Source: Methanoregula sp. UBA247 (lineage in GTDB: Archaea > Halobacteriota > Methanomicrobia > Methanomicrobiales > Methanospirillaceae). From it: DNA of 64,000 nucleotides. Below, one piece after another: positions 1 to 9,615 of the stretch; within the stretch, counting starts at the first letter, position 1, and every line of letters starts with the position of its first letter. The stretch is taken from assembly GCA_002495055.1 (NCBI GenBank), contig DADR01000056.1:28599-92598 (forward strand), written 5' to 3'. A program made the translations under genes and the position numbers. Below the pieces are notes generated by a model that saw nothing but the letters and a program-made list of their open reading frames with translations, was not told where the DNA came from and ran no database searches.

Positions 1-177
1 GGCATCCGTCGTGAAGACGATATCCCCGGGCAGATGGTACCAGAATTCTATGAAGCGTACCTTCGGACAGGTAATTGTGGACCGCTCATCCCGGTTGTAG
101 AGCACAATAAGCAGGACGTGGTATCGCTTGCTCTGCTCTTTTTTTACCTGTTGGGGGAGACCTGTGGCCGTCTCTGA
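1..177 (+). CDS. YprB/MrfB-like RNase H-fold nuclease, C-terminal end (partial)
   Basis: Frame 1 is open from the window edge to a TGA at 175-177 and gives the last 58 residues of a protein. The segment EFYEAYLRTG followed by VVEHNKQDVVSLALL matches the end of the YprB-type RNase H-like exonuclease family, in which the HN..D stretch carries late active-site residues. It overlaps the next gene, a YprA/MrfA-like helicase, by 14 bases. In Bacillus subtilis the neighbouring YprA/YprB pair (MrfA/MrfB) repairs mitomycin C damage, so a joint DNA-repair role is inferred. The N-terminal part lies outside the window. Confidence 0.72.
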   Translation, partial: GIRREDDIPGQMVPEFYEAYLRTGNCGPLIPVVEHNKQDVVSLALLFFYLLGETCGRL

Positions 178-2491
178 TGTTATCCGGCTTCTCGGCGTGA
201 ATCCTGTCTACAGGAACCGTGTAGTGCATATTGAAATAAGCGAACCGGAACTCCCGCGATTCGGCACGCTTGAAGTCCCTCCCGGGGATACCCTTGCGTC
301 ATATCTCACCCAGCACCGGATTCACCTCTATTCTCACCAGTGCGATGCCATAAACCGTGTACGATCCGGGAAAAACGTAATCATTACCACGCCCACAGCC
401 AGTGGTAAAACACTTGCGTTCAATCTTCCGGTATTCGAGGGGCTTGAAAGAGACCGTGAGGCACGTGCGCTGTACCTGTACCCGACCAAGGCACTCTCCA
501 ATGATCAGCTCGCCACCCTTGAACAGATGGCGCAGTTCACTGGTATATCAGCCCGCCCGGCGATCTATGATGGGGACACACCCCAGTCAAAACGGGCAGC
601 GATCCGTGATAACTCCCGGGTCATCATCTCCAACCCGCATGAAATTCACCAGGTGCTCTCGTGGCATGCGAAGTGGCGCCTGTTCTTTTCCAATCTGAAG
701 TTTATTGTGGTAGATGAGGCGCACCGGTACCGGGGTGTCTTTGGCTCCCATATCGCCTTATTGCTCCGGAGGCTGATGCGCGTGTGCCATTTTTATGGCT
801 CATCCCCACAGTTCATTCTCTCGACCGCAACACTGGCAAATCCGCTGGAGTTTGCTGGCAAGCTTACGGGACTGCCGTTCGATCTTGTGGCCGGGGATGG
901 ATCTCCGCACGGGAGAAAACATTTTGTCCTTTTCAACCCGTTTTATGATGGTATTGGTGAAAGGTCCACGTATCAGGAAACAAAGGATCTCCTGGTATCC
1001 TGTGTGAAAGACAATCTCCAGACACTCTGTTTCACCAGTTCCCGGAAAATGGCAGAACTGGTAACGCTCTGGGCACGTGACGATGCACGTCGTTCATCAG
1101 CACGTCTCGCAGAATCGATATCAGCTTACCGTGCCGGGTACCTTCCGGAAGAACGGCGGATTATCGAACGCCAGTTGAAAGATGGCAGATTGAAGGGTGT
1201 TGTGTCCACCAATGCGCTTGAACTTGGGATTGATGTCGGGTCACTGGATGCCGTTATTATTGCCGGTTATCCCGGCACCATGATGTCAACCCGTCAGCAG
1301 GCTGGGAGGGCCGGGAGAAAAGGGGACGATTCACTGGCGATTTTTGTAGCATTTGCAAACCCTCTTGACCAGTATTTCATGAATCATCCTCATCATTTCT
1401 TCAGCCGTTCGCATGAACATGCCATTATCGATACGGGTAATCCCTATATAGTTTCCGGCCACCTGCTCTGCGCTGCTGCTGAGCTACCCCTGTGTGAGGA
1501 CCAGGACCGGCAGTTTTTCGGAGAATATTTTTATGAGCTCCTTTCTGAACTTGCATCCAGCGATCTCATCAGGAAAACAAGCCGCGGATGGGTCTATTCG
1601 GGGCGGGGCAGGGCTGCGGATGCCGTGAGGCTTGATGGCATTCCCGGTTCAACCTTCCGGATCCTGTGCCATGGGAGGCTGCTCGAGACAATGGACCGGG
1701 CACAGGCCTATCGTGAAGCACATAAAGGCGCAATCATGCTGCACCAGGGTGAGACTTACGTAGTTAACGAAATGGATCTGGAAACACACACGGTCCGGGT
1801 AACAGAGACTGACGTCGATTACTATACACAACCGCTCAAAGAGGTTGATCTCTCGGTTATTGAGATCCTGGAGACACGAACGATTCATGGCGCACGGTGT
1901 GCGTTTGGCGATGTGGAAGTGACCGAACAGTATACCAGTTACAAGATCAAACGCAAAGATACCATCATTGGTTTGGAACCCCTTGATCTGCCACCGATTA
2001 CCTTCAGGACAAAGGCGTTCTGGGTTATTCCCGCACCGGACACCGAACAACGCGTTAAACACGCAAATCTCGATCTCGCCGGCGGCTTGCATGGCGCTGA
2101 ACATGCGATTATTGCTCTCATGCCCCTGCATGTAATGTGTGATCGGTGGGATATCGGTGGATTATCGTCTCCGGCGTTTGGTGAGAATTGTGAACCCACG
2201 GTTTTTGTCTACGACGGCTACGAGGGGGGGATCGGCCTTGCAGAGAAAGCATACGAGATTCTTCCTGACATGTTTTCAAGTGCACACGAACTGGTACGTG
2301 ACTGCAGGTGCGATGAGGGATGCCCGTCCTGCATTTATTCACCCAAATGCGGGAATGACAACCAGCCGCTTGACAAGGAGGCTGCGGTACTGATTCTCAG
2401 GGATCTGTGTACCGTAACGGAAAAAAATGAATGTACTGGATTGTCCGCGGAATCCGGACAGGCATTCCAACAATCCGGATATTTTCTTTAA
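164..2491 (+). CDS. DEAD/DEAH-box helicase with DUF1998 zinc domain (MrfA/YprA-like)
   Basis: Superfamily 2 ATP-dependent DNA helicase of about 775 residues. Walker A (TPTASGKT) is near residue 77, the DEAH box (VVDEAH) near 182, and a helicase C domain carries [12 protein letters not shown] and [10 protein letters not shown]. The C-terminal DUF1998 region has a cysteine cluster ([10 protein letters not shown] then C) near 712-728, as in the zinc site of MrfA. An upstream in-frame ATG exists at 128, but GTG 164 is preceded by a GGGGGAG ribosome site and fits the family start, so it is preferred. It overlaps the YprB-like nuclease gene upstream, which suggests coupled translation and a joint repair role. 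Lhr/Hrq1 helicases are related, but the YprB neighbour favours MrfA. Confidence 0.9.
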   Translation: MAVSDVIRLLGVNPVYRNRVVHIEISEPELPRFGTLEVPPGDTLASYLTQHRIHLYSHQCDAINRVRSGKNVIITTPTASGKTLAFNLPVFEGLERDREARALYLYPTKALSNDQLATLEQMAQFTGISARPAIYDGDTPQSKRAAIRDNSRVIISNPHEIHQVLSWHAKWRLFFSNLKFIVVDEAHRYRGVFGSHIALLLRRLMRVCHFYGSSPQFILSTATLANPLEFAGKLTGLPFDLVAGDGSPHGRKHFVLFNPFYDGIGERSTYQETKDLLVSCVKDNLQTLCFTSSRKMAELVTLWARDDARRSSARLAESISAYRAGYLPEERRIIERQLKDGRLKGVVSTNALELGIDVGSLDAVIIAGYPGTMMSTRQQAGRAGRKGDDSLAIFVAFANPLDQYFMNHPHHFFSRSHEHAIIDTGNPYIVSGHLLCAAAELPLCEDQDRQFFGEYFYELLSELASSDLIRKTSRGWVYSGRGRAADAVRLDGIPGSTFRILCHGRLLETMDRAQAYREAHKGAIMLHQGETYVVNEMDLETHTVRVTETDVDYYTQPLKEVDLSVIEILETRTIHGARCAFGDVEVTEQYTSYKIKRKDTIIGLEPLDLPPITFRTKAFWVIPAPDTEQRVKHANLDLAGGLHGAEHAIIALMPLHVMCDRWDIGGLSSPAFGENCEPTVFVYDGYEGGIGLAEKAYEILPDMFSSAHELVRDCRCDEGCPSCIYSPKCGNDNQPLDKEAAVLILRDLCTVTEKNECTGLSAESGQAFQQSGYFL

Positions 2492-2727
2492 TCAACGAGT
2501 ATTTCCCGGATTTCCGGGCTTTCAGGTCCGGGGTCATCATCAAAGATAAACAGCTCATCGATCCTTGTGTGCAGAGCACGTGCAACATCGTGAGCGAGTT
2601 TCAGCGAGGGGTTGTACTTACCCTGTTCCAAAAAGACGATTGTCTCCCGTCGTACTCCAACTATTTTTGCGAGGTCCTCCTGCGTGAGATTCTGGCGGGT
2701 GCGGTATTCTTTGATCCGGGTGATCAT
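2488..2727 (-). CDS. XRE-family HTH transcriptional regulator
   Basis: A 79-residue single-domain regulator. The Cro/C1-type helix-turn-helix spans about residues 5-58 ([20 protein letters not shown], then [10 protein letters not shown]). It is the last gene of a reverse-strand operon behind three DUF2178-like membrane proteins. Small YozG-type XRE regulators often sit beside such membrane proteins. It probably represses its own operon, and the paired dyads at 4014-4067 upstream of the first gene are the obvious candidate operators. Its 3' end overlaps the convergent helicase gene by four bases. Confidence 0.88.
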   Translation of the reverse strand: MITRIKEYRTRQNLTQEDLAKIVGVRRETIVFLEQGKYNPSLKLAHDVARALHTRIDELFIFDDDPGPESPEIREILVD

Positions 2728-2745
2728 CAGGAAACTCCGGGAATT

Positions 2746-3156
2746 CTATCCTTCACAGATGTCACCCTGCCTGTTGTAATGCCATGACAACAGAGAAGCA
2801 CTCAATCCCATTGTAAAGACTATTATCATTATTACTGATCGTGAAGTTATGACTAAAAATCCTGAAAAATCAAGAAGGCCCAGGATGCAGACAATCGTGA
2901 AAGAAAATAAATATGCTTTCATGAATGTATGAGTGCGGATTTTCAGAATTCGTTCATCTATAACAACCGGCTTTTCACTGGTGCCCTTAAGTTGTAATGC
3001 GGAAATTGCAACAAAGAGAATTCCTGCTGAAATCAGGCTACTGGAGATTAGTATGATTTTCTGGGGCATCCAGTCACGGACAAGGATGAGAAGAACCCCG
3101 ACCACTATTAACAAACCCCCGATCAATAAATTCCGATATATCGTTGTGATCATCAA
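2746..3156 (-). CDS. DUF2178-like four-helix membrane protein (third paralogue)
   Basis: 136 residues with four hydrophobic segments in two pairs. They are separated by a charged cytoplasmic-type loop containing VIDERILKIRT, the divergent counterpart of the DERxRKIGAYA loop in its two upstream paralogues. It overlaps the previous gene by four bases (ATGA-type) and is followed by the XRE regulator. No catalytic motif is visible. The paired helices and linked HTH gene match the DUF2178 membrane family, whose biochemical role is unknown. This copy is the most diverged of the three. Confidence 0.75.
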   Translation of the reverse strand: MMITTIYRNLLIGGLLIVVGVLLILVRDWMPQKIILISSSLISAGILFVAISALQLKGTSEKPVVIDERILKIRTHTFMKAYLFSFTIVCILGLLDFSGFLVITSRSVIMIIVFTMGLSASLLSWHYNRQGDICEG

Positions 3157-3539
3157 CCGACATCCCCTTTCCGGAAGAGATAAGCCTGATAGATCGCCGC
3201 GGAGAGTGCAAGGACAAAGATGGAAAGCATGAGTGCATTTTGTACACTAAGTTTGAGCACCCCAAGATAATCCAGCCAGAAGAGGCCAAACATGAAGAAG
3301 AGGCCGGTCAGCCATGCATAGGACAACCCGTATGCCCCTATCTTCTTTGACCGTTCATCCGATTCCGGATCATCGCCGTATCTCCGGTGATGGGTGATCC
3401 CGGTAACCAGAAAGACAATTCCTGCAGCCAGTAACATTGATCCAATATTTGCTTCTCCCGCGGTTAGAACAATGGAGACGATGCCGCTGATAACCATCAG
3501 CGCTCCGATAATGATACGATAGAGATTTCTTAGTTTCAT
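3153..3539 (-). CDS. DUF2178-like membrane protein (second paralogue)
   Basis: 128 residues with four predicted membrane helices. The central loop reads ESDERSKKIGAYGLSYAWL, nearly identical to the loop of the gene upstream, so the two are tandem duplicates. It sits 69 bases after the first paralogue and overlaps the third. Function is unknown. The shared operon with an XRE regulator suggests the membrane proteins and the regulator form one sensing or stress unit, which is inference. Confidence 0.78.
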   Translation of the reverse strand: MKLRNLYRIIIGALMVISGIVSIVLTAGEANIGSMLLAAGIVFLVTGITHHRRYGDDPESDERSKKIGAYGLSYAWLTGLFFMFGLFWLDYLGVLKLSVQNALMLSIFVLALSAAIYQAYLFRKGDVG

Positions 3540-3608
3540 GTTCTCTCTCCTTTTTTGGTTTTGGGTTCTGACTCATTCCAGGATCCGGGTATGAAATACC
3601 TGATGGGA

Positions 3609-3998
3609 TCAGACATTGTTATCACTCTTGCGGGACAGGAAAACCAGAAAGAGAGTGGCTGGAATGAAAAACAAGAGGAGGGATATCCCCAGAGCAGTCT
3701 GGGTACCCGGTCTCCAGATCCCCCGGCTGTCAGACCAGAACAGCAGGATGATCCCACTAATACCGATCCACCACGCATAGGACAATGCATATGCCCCGAT
3801 CTTCCTTGTCCGTTCATCCGGTCGGATCTCTTCCTCCCATTCCTTCCGATGGAGAATAAGGAGAATTAAACAGGCCAGACTTACAACAAGCAGTATCAGG
3901 GGAATGGGTGTCGTGTTCCCATAAACAAAGATCAATACCAATGCTGTGAGCAGAAGTACTGAACTGATAACATTCATGTGACGGTAACCCGGTATCAT
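3609..3998 (-). CDS. DUF2178-like membrane protein (first paralogue, operon head)
   Basis: 129 residues with four membrane helices. The loop PDERTRKIGAYALSYAWW lies between helices 2 and 3. This is the promoter-proximal gene of the DUF2178/XRE operon. The ATG at 3998 has GGAAG about seven bases upstream. A second ATG at 3977 (MNVISS) is also possible. The upstream DNA holds two copies of an imperfect dyad. Three related copies in a row point to local tandem duplication followed by divergence. Confidence 0.78.
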   Translation of the reverse strand: MIPGYRHMNVISSVLLLTALVLIFVYGNTTPIPLILLVVSLACLILLILHRKEWEEEIRPDERTRKIGAYALSYAWWIGISGIILLFWSDSRGIWRPGTQTALGISLLLFFIPATLFLVFLSRKSDNNV

Positions 3999-4013
3999 TG
4001 CTATACTTCCTAT

Positions 4014-4067
4014 ATGTTATCTATTTCTAACATCCATTGATATTAATGTTATCTATTTCTAACATCC
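4014..4067 (-). promoter_or_regulatory. Duplicated dyad, candidate operator of the DUF2178/XRE operon
   Basis: A 22-base sequence occurs identically at 4014-4035 and 4046-4067, 32 bases apart (about three helical turns). Each copy has an inverted repeat ATGTTA ... TAACAT around an eight-base spacer. The pair lies directly upstream of the operon start at 3998, with AT-rich TATA-like DNA between and beside the copies. Binding by the XRE protein encoded at the end of the same operon is inferred from position and symmetry. Confidence 0.62.
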
Positions 4068-4115
4068 CCGAAAAGGAATGGCACTTCGCGGGGGAATCCC
4101 GGTAAAAAAAAGGAA

Positions 4116-5768
4116 TTATTCCTGTACGGTAGATCGCACGGATAAAAACACCGGCCCCCGCACGTCAACTTTCTTTTTGTTATCGGTGACTGACCGCATC
4201 GCGAATTCATCAATTTTTAAGTTAATATCGCTGGGGAGTTTTGCCATCTTAACCTGGACGACCGTGGATTTCTTACATCGGGCGGCCTCTTCAATCCGGG
4301 CTGCCGCAAGAGCTGCCACCGCGGAGAGATAGGTGATACCCGTTGAAATCCCTTCAGTGCGTACCTGTTTCCACTTTTCTGCATCCGGGACTCCCAGGAT
4401 CGAGCCATCGTGGACAAAGATCTCGTTAGCACAGGCAGGACCGCAGAGCTTTGCATTGGATTCCGGTTCTTCAACAGCTACTTTTACGGTCACACCGCCA
4501 AGCGTTCCTTCCCATGCATCGAACGAACATGGTCCGGGTGCAGTTCCATTCGCTGAAGCAACGTGGACAATAGCTGCGGCGAGCATCTTTCCTTCCGGTG
4601 AGGACGGTTCTTCACGCAACCTGACCGCACGGGCGATATTCAGGTTCGTGAGGATCCGGGGGAAGAACTGGGGAAAACAAAGTTGCCGGAGATCGTTTTC
4701 GTTATATGCAATCATCGCGAGCCGTTCTACGCCAAGCCCGAGGTTCATAACCGGGACGCCGATACCGTATTCTGCAAGTGCCGAGGGAGAGTACATACCA
4801 AAGGTGGCCACTTCCACCCAACCATGCACCGGGTGACGTGCGTAGACTTCAGTCTGGGAATCCGGCATATAGTATTTGGAGCGTTTTTCATCCGGCTGGA
4901 ACCGGAAATCAGTATACCCGAATGCCGAGAGAAGTGCCATGCTGACTGCTTTTCCCTCTTCATTGGTAACATCCTCCCCCGCAACAACACAAGATGCAGA
5001 GTGATAGGTCATGAGTCGTGTCGGTCCCTCCGCTTGTTCCCGACGGAAGCAGCGGTCGACAGAGAAGAGTCGGATGGGCATGGGCGTGTGTTCCCAGATG
5101 GCGCCGAGTGTCATGAACCACCCGCTTGTCATATGACTGCGCAGGGTGCTTCGCGAGGACTCAGGAACGAGTGCCCGGAACTCCGGGAAGACCGCTTCGA
5201 GGATGTGTACAACGAGAGCATCATCCACACCCAGTACCTTTGCCAGCTCTATGGTGAGTTCATCGCCATCTATTTCAGATTTCTTGTATGCATGAAGGGT
5301 TTCCCGTAAGTGCTCTTCGGTCTCTGTTGTCATCATCTGGTATGGGGCAGGATGATAGCGTTGATCCGCCGTGATTGAATCGTGATGGGTGAGTGGACTC
5401 TGGTGGCTCTGCAGGATCTCGTTGATCTCGTCGAGCTGCTTTCGTGCAATCCCCACGTTTGGTCTTGGGAGCCCCCCGAGATAAAAAACCCGGTCGAGTA
5501 CTGCCATCGCTTCAGGACCAAACTGCCGGTAGATGTCCTTCTCATCGATAATCACCGGGTTTTCCGCTTCGTCAAACCCAAGCGAGAGATACGTCTCACG
5601 CAGACGGTTGATCGTCGCAAAGACCGGGTGTGCCTGGGCTCTCTTGTACGTAAGGTTCGGATACTTTCCCGCATGCCCAGCCGGGGTCAATATCGATGGA
5701 CCCTCATGCCATGCCTCTTCGAAATTCTCATGCGTCTTTTTCTTCCAGTCCTCAGGATTGAACCTCAT
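4116..5768 (-). CDS. sepS: O-phosphoserine--tRNA(Cys) ligase
   Basis: Class II aminoacyl-tRNA synthetase of about 550 residues that charges tRNA-Cys with O-phosphoserine, the first step of the two-step Cys-tRNA route of methanogens (SepCysS completes it). Recognisable blocks include [36 protein letters not shown], motif 2 around [18 protein letters not shown] and motif 3 [12 protein letters not shown]. The frame opens six codons earlier, but ATG 5768 (MRFNPEDW) forms an ATGA overlap with the upstream twy1 gene and matches the family N-terminus. It ends the prf1-argS-twy1-sepS gene string. Confidence 0.93.
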   Translation of the reverse strand: MRFNPEDWKKKTHENFEEAWHEGPSILTPAGHAGKYPNLTYKRAQAHPVFATINRLRETYLSLGFDEAENPVIIDEKDIYRQFGPEAMAVLDRVFYLGGLPRPNVGIARKQLDEINEILQSHQSPLTHHDSITADQRYHPAPYQMMTTETEEHLRETLHAYKKSEIDGDELTIELAKVLGVDDALVVHILEAVFPEFRALVPESSRSTLRSHMTSGWFMTLGAIWEHTPMPIRLFSVDRCFRREQAEGPTRLMTYHSASCVVAGEDVTNEEGKAVSMALLSAFGYTDFRFQPDEKRSKYYMPDSQTEVYARHPVHGWVEVATFGMYSPSALAEYGIGVPVMNLGLGVERLAMIAYNENDLRQLCFPQFFPRILTNLNIARAVRLREEPSSPEGKMLAAAIVHVASANGTAPGPCSFDAWEGTLGGVTVKVAVEEPESNAKLCGPACANEIFVHDGSILGVPDAEKWKQVRTEGISTGITYLSAVAALAAARIEEAARCKKSTVVQVKMAKLPSDINLKIDEFAMRSVTDNKKKVDVRGPVFLSVRSTVQE

Positions 5769-6682
5769 TTCACACGCTCCAGGCAAACCACTCTGCTCAG
5801 TACATTTTCATCTTTAATCCGGTAATCGCATGCAGCCGCGATCTTTTCTGCAAATGAGCGAACCAGTTCATGTTCCGGCATGTTCTCCCGTACCAACCGT
5901 TTTCTACTGTATCCCAGATACATATATCCCTTTACTTCAACGAACATCGAACCGGACTCCTGCAGCAGTGCTGCGTATTTTTCCGGATTGAAATCGTTCA
6001 ATCCTTTAACCAGCGTGATCCGGACTGCAGAACGACGTGATCTGAGAAGGGCAAGACTCTCCTTTACCCGTTCCCAGTAATCATCCTGCGGTCGACAGAG
6101 AGAAATATACGTCTCTTTATCCGGAGCATCAAGCGAGACATACATCTGGTACGGGTTGCAGCGCGCAAGCATCTCGGGATTTGTTCCGTTGCTCACCAGA
6201 AATGTGGTGTAGCCTTTCCGGTTGAACAGGTCGATGAGTTGGGGAAGTTGCCGGTAGAGTGTTGGTTCACCGGAAAGAGAGATCGCCACATGTCTTGGAT
6301 CCAGGGCCTCCTGCCACCGTTCTGGTGTAACGGTATTATCAAGAATTGCATTATATCCGGCAAGTGCCTTTTTCTGGAACCTGGGAATGCCTGCCAGGAT
6401 TGTTTCAGGAGAACACTCTTCTTCTTCCACAACTTCATGTTCAAAAGAGCGCCAGCAGAACCGGCATCGCTGGTTGCAGCGCAGGGTCGGGGTCATCTGG
6501 ACACAACGGTGGCTTGCAATGCCGTAGAACTGGTGCTTGTAGCACATGTCGCCACCGGTAAGTGCCCGTTTGCACCACATGCAGGGCTTGAGCGCTGCTG
6601 ACGACGTCGTTGAAAAAAACTGGTATCCCTGCCTACGCAGGGCGTCACATGGTGCTGATGGCATCGATTCCCAGTGTTTCAA
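5765..6682 (-). CDS. twy1: 4-demethylwyosine synthase (TYW1/Taw1), radical SAM
   Basis: 305 residues. The radical SAM cluster motif CNQRCRFC is near residue 70, after CMWCKR and [15 protein letters not shown], which supply the extra cysteines for the second Fe-S cluster of TYW1. The enzyme condenses N1-methylguanosine-37 of tRNA-Phe with pyruvate to make the tricyclic wyosine core. The start at 6682 overlaps the end of argS by 38 bases. An ATG at 6664 is an alternative. The stop overlaps the sepS start. All neighbours act in translation. Confidence 0.92.
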   Translation of the reverse strand: MKHWESMPSAPCDALRRQGYQFFSTTSSAALKPCMWCKRALTGGDMCYKHQFYGIASHRCVQMTPTLRCNQRCRFCWRSFEHEVVEEEECSPETILAGIPRFQKKALAGYNAILDNTVTPERWQEALDPRHVAISLSGEPTLYRQLPQLIDLFNRKGYTTFLVSNGTNPEMLARCNPYQMYVSLDAPDKETYISLCRPQDDYWERVKESLALLRSRRSAVRITLVKGLNDFNPEKYAALLQESGSMFVEVKGYMYLGYSRKRLVRENMPEHELVRSFAEKIAAACDYRIKDENVLSRVVCLERVK

Positions 6683-8309
6683 GGGCTTCTTTCAAGGTGT
6701 TCTGCACCGCCCTGACGAGTGTGAGCCGGCGATCTCTGGTCTTCCCCTCGCTTCTCAGGACCTGCTCGAAATGATAGAACGTGTTGAAGGTATCAGCAAG
6801 TTCGCGCGAATACGTGGCAAGTATGTGGGGGTGGAGCTCTGCAATGACCTTTTCAATAACGGATGGGAATTTTGCGATCTGCTTGGCAAGTGCGATCTCC
6901 TGGTCGGACTCAAGGTCATAACATTCGGTGAATGTGCCTGCCTTCTCAAGGATGCTGCAGGCACGGGCATGGGCATACTGGATATAGGGTCCGCTCTGGC
7001 GCTCGAAATCCAGTGCCTCTTTCCAGTCAAAGACTGTACTTTTTTCAGGAGTTACTTTTACGATATCATAGCGGATGGCAGCAAGCCCGACCGATTTTGC
7101 GATTGACTTCCGTGTCTCTTCGTCCAGTTCCGGTCTCCTGGTGGTGACTTCATCAAATGCACGTTTCCTGATCTCTGTAATCAAGTCATCGGCAGATACG
7201 AATTTCCCGGCGCGGGTACTCATCGAACCTTCAGGCAGGGAGACAAACTCGAAGTGGACAATCTCCGGGGCTTTTTCACCGAGAAGTTTCATGGTGCACT
7301 GGAGTTGTGCAGCAATCAGTTTATGGTCGGCACCGAGCACATCAATAACCCGGTCGAAGTTTGCGGCTTTCCAGGTATGGAATGCAAGGTCGCGGGCAGC
7401 GTACACTGAAGTACCGTCGCTGCGCCGGATCACGTACTTGTTTCCAAATCCGAATTCCCCGAGATCAAGAGCAAGCGTCTCTTCATCCCGTGCCTGGGGG
7501 AGTTTTCGTAGTCTGGCAATGATCCGGTCGGTATATCCGTTGCGGATGAAATCGCTTTCCCAGACGAACCGGTCATGCACTACGTTGAGATCCTTCAATG
7601 TTACTTTAAATCCGTCAAGGCACCGTGAGACCTCCCTGCGGAACTTTTTCACTGTTGGGGGATCCCCATTTTCTACCAGCTGCATCAGGATGTTTACCTG
7701 CTGGGTTATGTCAGGATCCTTCTCAATCTCCTGGTTGGCAGCGATATACACCCGGGCGATATGGGCATCCTCTTTCTCTCCTGCCAAAGGATTGCTGTCG
7801 AGATTATCAAATCCCCACACAACAATAGCAATCTGGCGCCCCATATCATTGACGTAATACTGCACTTCGAGCCCGTACCCTGCCTTCCGGAACACCCGCG
7901 CCAGTGTATCGCCGATAATCGAGTTCCTGATGTGCCCGACATGGAGGGGACCGTTCGGATTTGCACTTGTATGTTCTAAAACGACCCGTATCCCTTTTTT
8001 TGTGAGTGAACCATACCCGGGCTTAACTGCTTCCTTCACCGCTTCGCTGACGTATTCTGCGCCGAAAATGAAATTGATATAGGGGCCTTTCGCCTCAACC
8101 TGTATGCCTTTAAGATCAGGATGTTTCGTAAGTTCATCCACAAGATCCTGCGCGATTTTGACCGGTGCCTGTTTCTTCTGTTTTGCCAGAGTGAATGCGA
8201 TAGTTGTGGCAAGATCGGCGTGCTCCCCGCCTTCTGACAATAGCACATCCTCCAATCCGGTGCTTTGCCTGAGCACACGTTCCAGTATTGCCCGTTTCTC
8301 GAGTAACAT
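6645..8309 (-). CDS. argS: Arginine--tRNA ligase
   Basis: Class I synthetase of about 554 residues. The HIGH signature appears as HVGHIRN after ANPNGPL, the KMSKS-equivalent loop as MSTRAGKF, and the C-terminus has the DALR anticodon-binding helices (ARACSILEKAG, YHFEQVL). The N-terminal Add1 domain is short. The ATG at 8309 shares a TGATG overlap with the prf1 stop. An ATG two codons earlier (8315) is equally possible. The gene lies inside the prf1-argS-twy1-sepS string. Confidence 0.95.
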   Translation of the reverse strand: MLLEKRAILERVLRQSTGLEDVLLSEGGEHADLATTIAFTLAKQKKQAPVKIAQDLVDELTKHPDLKGIQVEAKGPYINFIFGAEYVSEAVKEAVKPGYGSLTKKGIRVVLEHTSANPNGPLHVGHIRNSIIGDTLARVFRKAGYGLEVQYYVNDMGRQIAIVVWGFDNLDSNPLAGEKEDAHIARVYIAANQEIEKDPDITQQVNILMQLVENGDPPTVKKFRREVSRCLDGFKVTLKDLNVVHDRFVWESDFIRNGYTDRIIARLRKLPQARDEETLALDLGEFGFGNKYVIRRSDGTSVYAARDLAFHTWKAANFDRVIDVLGADHKLIAAQLQCTMKLLGEKAPEIVHFEFVSLPEGSMSTRAGKFVSADDLITEIRKRAFDEVTTRRPELDEETRKSIAKSVGLAAIRYDIVKVTPEKSTVFDWKEALDFERQSGPYIQYAHARACSILEKAGTFTECYDLESDQEIALAKQIAKFPSVIEKVIAELHPHILATYSRELADTFNTFYHFEQVLRSEGKTRDRRLTLVRAVQNTLKEALETLGIDAISTM

Positions 8310-9580
8310 CAGCATCCCGTCCTGTAGCGCAGGATTGCGGCAATCCCGCCGAACGCGGAGAAGAGGATTGACCCCTCTTCAAAATCATCTGAGATGAGCT
8401 CAACTTTTGCACTGCTCAGTTCAGCGAGTTTGGTCAGTTCATCAATGATATCGATCTCTTCTTCGAGAATGATCGGTGCGGTGCATTTCGGACATGAACC
8501 GAGCGGGATGTCCCGGACCGATTTTCCGGCATCAATATGCACTGTCTTCTCATCGGTAAAATCACAGTTCTGGCATTTAATCCGGAGCCGGGACTTACGG
8601 AGATTTGCCGAGAGAAGCAGGATGTCGACAGACCCGAGTTCAAGATTTTTCCTGATGCTCTCTTCCCCATAGGCAGCATTGCTGGCATCCTTGACGAGCT
8701 CCCTGAGAAACTTGTCCATAAGCGCTTTTTCTTTTACTACACCCATGCCTTTAAGCGCGTCCTTTGCTGCATCCACCAGTTCGGAAAGTCCGTCTTCGTT
8801 GGTGTATGCTACATCAAAGATTCCGATGATCCGTTTCTGGATCTCGTGGTGGAGGAAGTTTCCTGCTTCAAACTCCTCTTTTGTCGGGCTGGGGCCACCG
8901 ATAAGCACGCCCTTGAACCGCTTGAAGAAATCCTTCTCAGCAAGGAATATGGCACTGGCTCGTTCCCCTATTTTTGTATAGAACTCGGCAATCGCAATCT
9001 CCCTGAGACGCCCGAACCGGGCAGCGGACTGGCCGCCTTTGCGTGTCTTTCCGGGGACTGTTGAGTTCGCACCTCCCATGGGTTCAATCCGGTTGCCGCG
9101 TAGAAAGCCCCAGTATGCCTCCCTCCGGTCAAGGACAAGGAGTCCGTAGACAAACTTCTCTTCAAGCATCTGCTTGAGTGGATCGAGCTCGAAGTTCGAG
9201 CTGCAGCGGTACATGTAGAGGTTGAGAGGTTCGGGAGGCTCTACGATCGTGCACTGGAGATCCGTGCGATCACCGTAGAGTTTGACCGTACCACAGAAAA
9301 TCGCGAGTCCATTCTGTGGCGGGCGCTTGTAGTACTTGAGCCGGGAGAGGATAGAGGATATAGCGCTCTGGACATTCGTACGTGTCTGCTTGCTCTTGAT
9401 GTTGGCGCACTGGCCAAACTCGTCCTTGAGCTGATTGGTGACATCGAAAATCTGCTTGTCAGGAGGAATATAGATCGTGATAAGTTCCGTGCCGTCTCCC
9501 TGCTGTAGCTCGAGTTTCTCGAGCGCCTTTTTGAACTCGTAACGCTTTCGCGCATCGTCCATCTCCCGTTCTTCTGCCAT
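8309..9580 (-). CDS. prf1: Peptide chain release factor aRF1
   Basis: About 423 residues. The stop-codon recognition motif NIKS (CANIKSKQTR) lies in domain 1, and the GGQ hydrolysis motif (RKGGQSAARFGRLR) in domain 2. Domain 3 carries a cysteine pair (CQNC, CPKC) as in archaeal aRF1. It recognises all three stop codons and releases the nascent chain. The ATG at 9580 (MAEEREMDD) is preferred. A TTG at 9592 also lies in frame, closer to a GAGAGG stretch. It heads the string running into argS. Confidence 0.95.
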   Translation of the reverse strand: MAEEREMDDARKRYEFKKALEKLELQQGDGTELITIYIPPDKQIFDVTNQLKDEFGQCANIKSKQTRTNVQSAISSILSRLKYYKRPPQNGLAIFCGTVKLYGDRTDLQCTIVEPPEPLNLYMYRCSSNFELDPLKQMLEEKFVYGLLVLDRREAYWGFLRGNRIEPMGGANSTVPGKTRKGGQSAARFGRLREIAIAEFYTKIGERASAIFLAEKDFFKRFKGVLIGGPSPTKEEFEAGNFLHHEIQKRIIGIFDVAYTNEDGLSELVDAAKDALKGMGVVKEKALMDKFLRELVKDASNAAYGEESIRKNLELGSVDILLLSANLRKSRLRIKCQNCDFTDEKTVHIDAGKSVRDIPLGSCPKCTAPIILEEEIDIIDELTKLAELSSAKVELISDDFEEGSILFSAFGGIAAILRYRTGC

Positions 9581-9615
9581 TGCCGGTCTCAAACCTCTCT
9601 AGAGCTATTACTTAT

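Noticed and set aside
4078..5309. Several long plus-strand frames over sepS
   Set aside because: They are antisense shadows of the strongly conserved synthetase gene.
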